In this document: piece by piece, positions 1-5,361 of the stretch
How positions within the stretch are numbered: the first letter of the stretch is position 1
How the letters are laid out: each line of letters starts with the position of its first letter
Assembly (NCBI GenBank): GCA_035527455.1
Contig: DATLAN010000688.1
Location: forward strand, 1 to 7,353
DNA length: 7,353 nt
Origin: DATLAN01 sp035527455
Lineage (GTDB): Bacteria > Planctomycetota > Planctomycetia > Pirellulales > Thermoguttaceae
Direction of reading: 5' to 3'
Program-made: the position numbers and the translations under genes
The notes under the pieces: generated by a model
What the model saw: only the letters and a program-made list of their open reading frames with translations
Told to the model about the DNA's origin: nothing
The model's database searches: none

Positions 1-1
1 G

Positions 2-337
2 GTGGCGGACGTGCTGAATCTGCCCGAGAATCTGGGGCCCGTCGACTTCATCTTCGACCGCGGCTGCTATCACGGCGTCCGCCGCAGCAACGCCGCCGGC
101 TACGTCGAAACGGTCCGCCGTCTCTCGCAACCGGGCACGCACCTGCTGATCCTCGCCGGCAACGCCCACGAAGAACGCCAGTACGGACCGCCCCGGGTGA
201 GAGAAGAAGAACTCCGCGGCGATTTCTCCGCCTCGTTCGACTTCCAGTGGCTGCGAGAGATCCGGTTCGACTCGGCCGACCCCAACGCCACCGGCGCCAT
301 GGCCTGGTCGGCCATGCTGCGGAGAAAGGCGGAGTAG
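2..337 (+). CDS. Class I SAM-dependent methyltransferase, C-terminal part (5' truncated by window edge)
   Basis: This is the last 111 residues of a cytosolic small-molecule methyltransferase that would transfer a methyl group from S-adenosylmethionine; the acceptor cannot be told. The frame is open to the left edge, so the GTG at position 2 is probably an internal Val codon. The glycine-rich SAM-binding motif must lie outside the window. Visible family hallmarks are FDRGCYHGV (residues 18-26 of the fragment, the acidic strand-4 region typical of TehB/thiopurine-methyltransferase-like enzymes), the strand GTHLLILAGN (45-54), GPPRVREEEL (62-71, matching the 'GP.RVs.eEL' step) and the closing strand around W102-R108 (W-S-A-M-L-R-R). 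The stop after 'RRKAE' is where such proteins normally end, so the C-terminus looks intact. Family assignment is fairly sure; substrate is unknown. Confidence 0.8.
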   Translation: MADVLNLPENLGPVDFIFDRGCYHGVRRSNAAGYVETVRRLSQPGTHLLILAGNAHEERQYGPPRVREEELRGDFSASFDFQWLREIRFDSADPNATGAMAWSAMLRRKAE

Positions 338-480
338 CCGCCACGCCGGCTTTCCGTGTTGGAAGAACACGTTTTCGGCTGGACGCACGCCCAGGCCGCC
401 CGCATCATGGCCATGTCGGCGTGAAGTCGGGATGGGTGCCACCTCCAGACGCGTCGGGGGGAACTTTCTCGGCCGAAGCC

Positions 481-507
481 TCGTCAAACCCGGTGGAGCA
501 GTATACT
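481..507 (+). promoter_or_regulatory. Weak sigma-70-like promoter candidate for the DUF4139/propeller pair
   Basis: TATACT at 502-507 matches five of six bases of the -10 consensus. TCGTCA at 481-486 matches four of six -35 bases, with a short 15-base spacer. It would start transcription about 125 bases upstream of the gene at 639. The spacing is suboptimal and this is a by-eye match only. Confidence 0.2.
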
Positions 508-609
508 TGTGGGCCCAATCCGGCGTTACGCCCAAGCAACCGACGGCCGAGCACTGAACTCAGCCGATCGCTTCCCGTAAGTGCTGAACCATAAACAACT
601 TGCATGTAT

Positions 610-619
610 CCCCCCCCCC
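610..619. repeat. Homopolymeric run of ten C
   Basis: Ten consecutive C lie 19 bases upstream of the ATG at 639 and 7 bases before the GAGGA ribosome-binding site. Runs of this length are prone to slippage. The tract lies in the leader rather than in the reading frame if 639 is the true start, so length change would alter leader spacing and not frame. Confidence 0.7.
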
Positions 620-626
620 AAGAAAC

Positions 627-631
627 GAGGA
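627..631 (+). promoter_or_regulatory. Ribosome-binding site that sets the start at 639
   Basis: GAGGA lies 7 bases before the ATG at 639. The frame is open back to a TTG at 600, but nothing resembling a ribosome-binding site precedes that TTG. Starting there would also place a Pro-rich stretch encoded by the C run before the signal peptide. The ATG is therefore preferred. Confidence 0.7.
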
Positions 632-638
632 TCAGCAA

Positions 639-2156
639 ATGCTCCCTCCCAATCGATATGTCCTCCTTTCGCTCCTACTGGCCGTGGCCGGGCCGGTCCT
701 GGCCGATGTGGACCTGGTGACGATCCCTCGGCGGGAGGGGACCCAGCTTACGATCTACAACTCCGAAGATATCACCATGGTCCGCGAGCACCGGCTGCTG
801 ACCGTCAAGCCGGGCACCAACCGCATCCAGTTCTCCTGGGCCAATACGCTGATCGACCCGACGAGCATCGACTTCCGCATCCTCGATCACCAGGACGAGG
901 TGGACCTGGTCGATACCACGTTCCCGGCCGGGCGCAACGACGCCCTGCAGTGGAACATCCAAAGCCGCCTCTCCGGCAAGGTGCCCGTCGAGATCCGCTA
1001 CTTCACCAGCGGCATCACCTGGAAGGCCGACTACGTGGGCATCGCCAACGAGGACGAGACGAAGCTGCGTCTGACCGGGTACGTCCGCGTCTTCAACGAC
1101 TCCGGCGAACTCTACGACAACGCCCAAACGCGGCTGGTCGTCGGCACGATCAACCTGGTGGAGACGATCGCCGATCTGGCCCGCCGCCCGCCGCCGGGAG
1201 GCTGGAAGTACGGGGACCTGACCGAAGGCGAAAAGGCCGAAGCCCAGTTCTATTTCAACGGCATCGTGCAAAGGGGTGAGGAGGTGGCCGGGGAACTGCG
1301 GCGGCGAGGCGGGCGGCAGTCGGGAAGCGAGCCGGCCAAGCAAGTGGTCAAAGAGGGGTTGTCCGAATACTTCCTCTTCACCATCGAGGGCCGCGAGGAC
1401 ATCCAAGACAAAGAGCCCAAGCGGCTGGTCTCGATGAACGTCGCCGACGTGCTGCTGGAGTGCATCTACAAGCTGACCGACCGCGACGGCGGCAGTCACT
1501 TCACCAAGTACTACCGCTTCAAGAACCAGAAGCTGCTCGGCGACGACGGCCAAGAGAAGAACCTGTCCCCCATGGAAAACCTGGGCCTCTCGCCGCTGCC
1601 CGACGGCTCGGTGCGGCTCTTCTCGGAGTATGCGAACAAGGATCTCGCCTACGTCGGCGGCACGACGACCGAGTACGTGCCCATCGGCGATCGGGTCGAG
1701 GTGAACGTCGGCCGCGATCCGGACGTGACGATCGTCCGGCGGCTGAAGGACCAGCACGTCGCCAACGTGGTCGCCCGGCAGTACAAGCGGCGGCTGGACA
1801 ACCTGTACGTGCTCTACTATGACCTGATCGACTACGACGAGACGTTCGTCTACGAGGAGGAGATCGTCGCCGGCAAACCGGTCCCGACGATGCTCGAGCT
1901 GGAACGCCGCTTCGACGCCGACGTGGTCCTCTGGGGCAGCGACGGCAAGCCGGTCGACTGGAACAGCAACGAGCCGGGCGCCTACGTCGATCTGCACGCC
2001 ATCGACGGCCGCGTCGAGCGCGTGGACCAGAACCACGTGAAATACTTCCTGGACCTCGGCCCGGGCGAGAAGCGGCTGGTCGAGTATTCGGTCACCTACA
2101 AGCGCCGCCAGGTCGGCCCGGAGCTGAACACCGAGAAAAAGCGCGAGCCGCTGTAA
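639..2156 (+). CDS. Secreted DUF4139-type beta-rich protein
   Basis: This is a 505-residue exported protein whose function is not known biochemically. Residues 1-22 form a Sec signal peptide (hydrophobic LLSLLLAVAG, probable cleavage after VLA), so the mature protein should be periplasmic or surface-exposed. Resemblance to the DUF4139 family rests on three stretches: YFTSGITWKADYVG (121-134) leading into the 'GYVRVFNDSG..Y.NA..RLVVG' strands (147-169); SEYFLFTIEG (242-251); and PLPDGSVRLF (319-328) followed by 'AYVGGTTTEYVPIGD' (337-351). The closing EYSVTYK (482-488) is also typical. A charged, Arg/Glu-rich linker (about 183-241) separates the first two. The long coiled coil often seen N-terminally in this family is not evident. 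The gene starts at the ATG with GAGGA 7 bases upstream. It is followed after 47 bp by the propeller gene, suggesting co-expression. Family call is good; the role is unknown. Confidence 0.75.
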   Translation: MLPPNRYVLLSLLLAVAGPVLADVDLVTIPRREGTQLTIYNSEDITMVREHRLLTVKPGTNRIQFSWANTLIDPTSIDFRILDHQDEVDLVDTTFPAGRNDALQWNIQSRLSGKVPVEIRYFTSGITWKADYVGIANEDETKLRLTGYVRVFNDSGELYDNAQTRLVVGTINLVETIADLARRPPPGGWKYGDLTEGEKAEAQFYFNGIVQRGEEVAGELRRRGGRQSGSEPAKQVVKEGLSEYFLFTIEGREDIQDKEPKRLVSMNVADVLLECIYKLTDRDGGSHFTKYYRFKNQKLLGDDGQEKNLSPMENLGLSPLPDGSVRLFSEYANKDLAYVGGTTTEYVPIGDRVEVNVGRDPDVTIVRRLKDQHVANVVARQYKRRLDNLYVLYYDLIDYDETFVYEEEIVAGKPVPTMLELERRFDADVVLWGSDGKPVDWNSNEPGAYVDLHAIDGRVERVDQNHVKYFLDLGPGEKRLVEYSVTYKRRQVGPELNTEKKREPL

Positions 2157-2203
2157 CTCAGCCGAACGAACCGGCAGTTCCGATTTCTTTTGGAGAATTC
2201 GCC

Positions 2204-3928
2204 ATGTTTCGCTTCCTGTGCGTCATGTTGACGGCTCTCTGCCCCGCGCTGACGGCAGCCGACCAGACGCCGCTTGCGCTGGAATCAACGCCCTATCAAG
2301 GCGGACCGTGGCACAGCCTGGACGGGTCCGCCGCCGGGCAAGGCATCAGCGGCCCGCTCAACTCGGTGCCGCAAGGGCTGGCCGTCGACAGCCGCGGGCG
2401 GCCGCACGTCATCTGGGATACGCGGGAAGGCCGCAATTCGACCCAGGTCTATTACGCCTACTTCAACGGGCGACGTTGGTCCGGAGCCGCCGGCAGTATG
2501 CAGCGCGGCGGGATCAGCCACAGCAGCCGTGCCGGTTCCACGCGAGCACGTCTGGTCCTGGACCGCCACGACCGGCCCCACGTCGTCTGGATCAACAACG
2601 AGGACTACCGCAGCATCGAATACCGCCACTTCGACGGCCACGCCTGGCAGGCGGATCGCATCCCGTGGTTCGAGAGCGAAACGGGCGAGCTGGCCCTGGC
2701 GGTCGACCGTTGCGGCCGGCCACACATCGCCGCCATCGAACGGGCCGAAGAGCGCGACAGCCCCTGGCCGCAGGTCGTCACCTACCGCTATTGGGACGGC
2801 CGGCAGTGGCGAACGCGAGGCGGAAACCAGACCGGGTACGTCTTCCAGGTTCGACCGGACGAATATCTCGACTCCGTCTGCCTGGCCCTGGACGCACAAG
2901 ACCAGCCGCACCTTGCCTGGGGAGATTCCAAGCACATCTACTATACCGACTGGAACGGTGAGCGTTGGACGGATCGCCGCGGAAGCAGCCAGCCGTACGG
3001 CGTCGATCAGACGGACGAAAGATCGTTCACTCCTTCCCTTGCCTTGGACCGGCAGGACCGGCCGCACCTTGTCTGGCGCGAAGAGACGGCGGAACACGGA
3101 CTGCAGATCTATTACCGGTTCTGGGAGGCCAACCGCTGGATCGAGCGCGATGGTAGCTCCACCGGCGGTGGATTGAGCGCCTTGGGACACAACTGCTTCC
3201 TGCCGCAACTGGCCGTCGATGGCCAAGAGCGCCCGCACGTGATCTGGTGCGCCATTCCTGATGGACCGGAAGCGCCGGGGCCGGACAGGCGAACCGAAGT
3301 CTACTACAAGTACTGGGACGGCCGCCAATGGAACGAAGCGGCCGGCAGCGGCAGCGGCCTCGGGCTGACGAACAACGAGACGCGTTCGAACTGGCTCCAA
3401 TTGGCGCTGGATCCGCACGGCCGCCCGCACGTTGCCTGGGGCAATCACGCCCGGCCGGAGCTGCCGCACGTTTACTACGTTTTCCTCGCCAAGTCCGACA
3501 AGCCACGCGCCCAGAGCCGGATCGCCCTGAAGGTCGTCGATTCGACCGTCCTCGCCCCCGGTGTCGAGGAGCAGTGCCGCGGAGAGTTTGTCGTCAAGAA
3601 CGTCGGTTCCGCCTACGAAACGCCGCCCGGCGAGATCGGTCCGTCTTTCGGCGTCTGCATCTACGACGAGCGCGGCAAGCTGCTGTTTCGCCACTATGGC
3701 GGATGGAGCCCGGACCTGAAGCCGGGAGCCGCGGTGTCGCTACGGTGGAATACCAGCAGCAACCATCTTGGTGAAACGTCCGAACCGGCCTTCCTGATCC
3801 CCGCCCCGGGCCGCTATCGGCTGGAAGTCGTCCTCTACACGGGCCAGAGGATTGAGGTCCTGGACATCTTCAACGACTGGTTCACGGTTTCCGGCCCGGA
3901 GGAGACGGCGACCCGAATATGGCAATGA
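2204..3928 (+). CDS. Secreted seven-bladed beta-propeller protein with C-terminal beta-sandwich domain
   Basis: This 574-residue protein has a Sec-type signal peptide (residues 1-18, cleavage near ALTA-AD). Seven repeats follow, each built as 'LALD..GRPHVVW...IYYRYWDGRQW...GS'. The PH(V/L/I) cores start at residues 67, 125, 173, 235, 287, 344 and 408, giving 48-64 residues per blade. Blade three has lost the core Trp (PHIAA). Blade seven lacks its last strand, but residues 36-48 (WHSLDGSAAGQGI) match exactly that missing strand, as in propellers closed by their N-terminus. Residues about 437-563 form a separate all-beta domain resembling Ig/CARDB-like folds. No catalytic motif is recognisable, so binding of a surface polymer or protein is the likeliest role (inference). 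GGAGA at 2192-2196 lies 7 bases before the ATG. The upstream DUF4139 gene is 47 bp away and probably in the same operon. The stop is 4 bp from that of a convergent gene. Confidence 0.75.
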   Translation: MFRFLCVMLTALCPALTAADQTPLALESTPYQGGPWHSLDGSAAGQGISGPLNSVPQGLAVDSRGRPHVIWDTREGRNSTQVYYAYFNGRRWSGAAGSMQRGGISHSSRAGSTRARLVLDRHDRPHVVWINNEDYRSIEYRHFDGHAWQADRIPWFESETGELALAVDRCGRPHIAAIERAEERDSPWPQVVTYRYWDGRQWRTRGGNQTGYVFQVRPDEYLDSVCLALDAQDQPHLAWGDSKHIYYTDWNGERWTDRRGSSQPYGVDQTDERSFTPSLALDRQDRPHLVWREETAEHGLQIYYRFWEANRWIERDGSSTGGGLSALGHNCFLPQLAVDGQERPHVIWCAIPDGPEAPGPDRRTEVYYKYWDGRQWNEAAGSGSGLGLTNNETRSNWLQLALDPHGRPHVAWGNHARPELPHVYYVFLAKSDKPRAQSRIALKVVDSTVLAPGVEEQCRGEFVVKNVGSAYETPPGEIGPSFGVCIYDERGKLLFRHYGGWSPDLKPGAAVSLRWNTSSNHLGETSEPAFLIPAPGRYRLEVVLYTGQRIEVLDIFNDWFTVSGPEETATRIWQ

Positions 3929-3932
3929 GGTA

Positions 3933-4589
3933 TTAACGTCGGATCTGGTGTTGCGGGCCGGCGGCCTGCTTCTGCCTGGAGGGCGCGGCCGGGAGAAAGA
4001 TCCAGCTCCGGGAGTCGGGACGGGGGGGCAGCCGCCGGGGGACGGACGTCAGGCGGTCTTCCGGTTGCGGCTCCGGCTGCGGGCGGAGGATTTCCTCCAG
4101 CACGGGCGCCGGGGGAACGACTTCGATGCGGGGCGGGATCGCGCCCGGCTGGATGATCGGCTGCAGGGCGTCTGGCGGAACCACCAACGGTTCGGCTATC
4201 GGCACCGCCGCGAAAGGCGAAGAAAAAACCGGCCGAAGCGGCACCGGGTGGAAGCGCGGGTGGCGATAATACGCGACACCGACCTCTGCGCCCGAGCCCG
4301 AGCCCGCGCAGTCCAGCCGCCCCGCCAATCGACACCCGCAGGGCGATGGCCCGCAAGGTTGGATGGACTCGGAAGTACACGTCGAGGCACGGTCCCCATC
4401 CGTCGGGCAACCGGTCTGGCGAGCGTCGGCCGCGCACTCGGCCCAATCAGCCGGGCCGGGCCCTTGGGTTATCCAATATCGCCACTTGGCCCCCTGCCAG
4501 TGTTGCCCGAAACGACAGCCCGAGCAGACCAGCACCAGACAACAGCCGGTAGCGACCCAGCCGATCGATCTTTTCCCGACTCCCGACAC
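3933..4589 (-). CDS. Putative Cys- and Pro-rich lipoprotein
   Basis: With the GTG start at 4589 this is a 218-residue protein. Its first 24 residues look like a lipoprotein signal peptide: a short basic start, a hydrophobic stretch ATGCCLVLV, then CSGC with Cys25 as the candidate lipidated residue. The -3 position is Cys rather than Leu, so the lipobox is not canonical. Residues 26-49 are Trp-rich. Residues 52-94 hold seven Cys (52, 61, 71, 79, 84, 86, 94). Next comes RFHPVPLRPVF (112-122), a phrase I associate with planctomycete exported proteins, and the tail from about 129 is Pro-rich and probably unstructured. No catalytic motif is seen. The frame extends to a TTG at 4619, but only the GTG has a good ribosome-binding site. 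An opposite-strand frame of similar length exists but shows no signal peptide or family pattern. Function is unknown, probably envelope-associated. Confidence 0.6.
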   Translation of the reverse strand: MSGVGKRSIGWVATGCCLVLVCSGCRFGQHWQGAKWRYWITQGPGPADWAECAADARQTGCPTDGDRASTCTSESIQPCGPSPCGCRLAGRLDCAGSGSGAEVGVAYYRHPRFHPVPLRPVFSSPFAAVPIAEPLVVPPDALQPIIQPGAIPPRIEVVPPAPVLEEILRPQPEPQPEDRLTSVPRRLPPRPDSRSWIFLPAAPSRQKQAAGPQHQIRR

Positions 4590-4594
4590 GTTGG

Positions 4595-4600
4595 TCCTCG
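4595..4600 (-). promoter_or_regulatory. Ribosome-binding site that sets the GTG start at 4589
   Basis: Read on the minus strand, CGAGGA ends 5 bases before the GTG at 4589. The upstream TTG at 4619 has no such site. Starting at the GTG also gives a normal short basic n-region for the lipoprotein signal. Confidence 0.55.
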
Positions 4601-4712
4601 ATGATCGTGCTTTACGCAAGCCGCGAGAAAAATTACATGAATGCGGTCACTACGAACCACTCCCGCCAGTACACGTAGACAGTACCCCCGACTAAGATCG
4701 GCATCGAATGTC

Positions 4713-4742
4713 CAAAATATTAGGAACAACCGGCATATTTTG
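4713..4742. repeat. AT-rich perfect dyad, possible operator
   Basis: CAAAATAT at 4713-4720 is the exact reverse complement of ATATTTTG at 4735-4742, separated by 14 bases. The half-sites are 22 bases apart start to start, about two helical turns, as for a dimeric repressor. It sits between divergent genes. No regulator gene is present in the window, so the role is inferred from position only. Confidence 0.3.
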
Positions 4743-4787
4743 CCCAATTACCCGAGTTGTCCGATCCGCCGGCTGTTGGGACATGGC

Positions 4788-4816
4788 TTGCCGATTCGCA
4801 CGCCGCGGGGTAAGGT
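4788..4816 (+). promoter_or_regulatory. Weak promoter candidate upstream of the small lipoprotein
   Basis: TTGCCG (4788-4793) and TAAGGT (4811-4816) are separated by an ideal 17 bases. They match four and three consensus bases, so the similarity to a housekeeping promoter is poor. It would leave a leader of about 90 bases before the ATG at 4914. Confidence 0.15.
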
Positions 4817-4902
4817 AATGGGGAAAATCCTCATCGAGGGGCCATTCGGGGGTCTTCGGAATTCTCGGCCAGCCAGATACACCAGAAATAACCAGAGTTA
4901 AG

Positions 4903-4907
4903 AGGAG
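4903..4907 (+). promoter_or_regulatory. Ribosome-binding site that sets the start at 4914
   Basis: AGGAG ends 6 bases before the ATG at 4914 but only 3 bases before the GTG at 4911. The adjacent GTG-ATG pair is in the same frame, and the spacing favours the ATG. Confidence 0.7.
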
Positions 4908-4913
4908 AACGTG

Positions 4914-5213
4914 ATGCGAAAGAGTCTCGGTTTCTTGATGCTCGGCGCCGTCGTGTGCGTGGCCATTGCGGTCGCCGGCTGCCAAGGGGACAAGACGGCG
5001 GCGACCGATGGCGGGCAGAACGGGCCCGATGCGAAGTCGGAGGTCCCCAAGACGCCCGAGGGTGGGGCGGCGGCCAAAACGCCGGAGGACCCGAACAAGC
5101 CGAAAGTCGTCAGCAAGTTGATCGTCAACCCGTTGAAGGGGCTCTTCAATCGAACTTTCACCAAAACCGATGGGCCGCCCTCTCCGCCCCAAAAGACCCC
5201 CGATACCAACTGA
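4914..5213 (+). CDS. Small lipoprotein of unknown function
   Basis: This is a 99-residue exported protein. Residues 1-22 form a clear lipoprotein signal peptide: basic MRK, a hydrophobic core from about 5 to 20, and the lipobox VAGC with Cys23 as the lipidated residue. The mature part (23-99) is short, hydrophilic and low in complexity, rich in Gly, Ala, Lys, Asp and Pro. One small hydrophobic stretch, VVSKLIVNPLKGLFNRTF (about 70-87), may be an amphipathic helix and the only folded or binding part. No named family is recognised. It is divergent to the Cys/Pro-rich lipoprotein, 324 bp away start to start. It is followed by the double-hairpin element, and no conventional T-tract terminator is seen. 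The strong ribosome-binding site and good lipobox make it a real gene despite its size. Confidence 0.75.
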   Translation: MRKSLGFLMLGAVVCVAIAVAGCQGDKTAATDGGQNGPDAKSEVPKTPEGGAAAKTPEDPNKPKVVSKLIVNPLKGLFNRTFTKTDGPPSPPQKTPDTN

Positions 5214-5250
5214 CACCAAACGGTTCTTGACCTCGTTGCGGTAATCTGCG

Positions 5251-5326
5251 GGGTGGCACGCCCTGAGGAACGAAGGGCGTGTTTTCATGACGTACCACGC
5301 CCTTCGTTCCTCAGGGAGTGCCACCC
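5251..5326. repeat. Long near-perfect inverted repeat (31-bp arms), REP-like element
   Basis: The left arm 5251-5281 is the reverse complement of the right arm 5296-5326 with one mismatch (G5260 opposite A5317), and the loop is 14 bases. Each arm is itself a hairpin: 5257-5264 pairs perfectly with 5274-5281 (8 bp, 9-base loop), and 5296-5303 pairs with 5313-5320 except at the same A5317. The DNA can therefore form either one long stem or two small ones. It lies 37 bp after the small lipoprotein stop. There is no T-run on either side, so it is not a standard intrinsic terminator, although it could still block transcription or protect transcript ends. It probably belongs to a dispersed repeat family (inference). 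Confidence 0.85.
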
Positions 5327-5328
5327 TG

Positions 5329-5361
5329 CGTGTACTCGGTGGGCGGTGCCCACCCTACACG
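5329..5361. repeat. Second hairpin, overlapping the flavoprotein stop codon
   Basis: The inner stem pairs GGTGGGC (5338-5344) with GCCCACC (5348-5354) around a 3-base loop. The outer stem pairs CGTGTA (5329-5334) with TACACG (5356-5361) across a small asymmetric bulge of three bases on one side and one on the other. It begins 2 bases after the long inverted repeat, so the two form one module. The minus-strand stop codon at 5355-5357 lies in its right arm. It may serve as a transcription end for the flavoprotein gene, but no T-run follows. Confidence 0.75.

Larger units (their letters stand above)
338..638. other. Intergenic region without a convincing gene
   Basis: About 300 bp separate the methyltransferase stop from the next start. 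Short open frames exist on both strands, but none shows a ribosome-binding site plus recognisable protein features. The region holds a short protein-like stretch in the methyltransferase frame (356-424), a weak sigma-70-like promoter candidate (481-507), a small GGCG-TTA-CGCC hairpin (522-532) and a run of ten C (610-619). No T-tract terminator follows the methyltransferase. Confidence 0.6.
4590..4913. other. Divergent intergenic region between two lipoprotein genes
   Basis: About 320 bp lie between the minus-strand start at 4589 and the plus-strand start at 4914. Much of it, around 4620-4760, is visibly richer in A+T than the surrounding genes, as expected for a promoter region. It holds an 8-bp dyad (4713-4742) and a weak promoter candidate on the plus strand (4788-4816). 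A plus-strand open frame of 86 codons (4641-4901) has no ribosome-binding site or protein-like features and is not called. Confidence 0.6.

Noticed and set aside
557..567. AACTCAGCCGA also occurs at 2155-2165, upstream of the second operon gene
   Set aside because: Several 11-base coincidences are expected by chance in a window this size, and the spacing to the starts differs.
600..638. TTG start at 600 placing the C run inside the reading frame (phase variation by frameshift)
   Set aside because: No ribosome-binding site precedes the TTG, and the ATG at 639 has a good one directly before a clean signal peptide.
675..2036. Long minus-strand open frame of 453 codons antisense to the DUF4139 gene
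   Set aside because: Highly repetitive Val/Asp/Leu/Ala composition typical of antisense shadow in GC-rich coding DNA; no domain or ribosome-binding site, while the plus strand shows clear family motifs and a signal peptide.
2285..3694. Long minus-strand open frame of 469 codons antisense to the propeller gene
   Set aside because: Shadow of the repeat-bearing plus-strand gene; its apparent periodicity simply mirrors the propeller repeats.
3852..4604. Plus-strand open frame of 250 codons opposite the Cys/Pro-rich lipoprotein
   Set aside because: Arg-rich, featureless translation overlapping the end of the propeller gene; the minus strand has a signal peptide, a ribosome-binding site and a recognisable RFHPVP motif.
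4692..5324. Minus-strand open frame of 210 codons starting in the hairpin
   Set aside because: Its start lies inside the inverted repeat and it runs antisense to the small lipoprotein, which has a better lipobox and ribosome-binding site.
5251..5326. Standard rho-independent terminator
   Set aside because: The stem is strong, but no T-run follows it on either strand.
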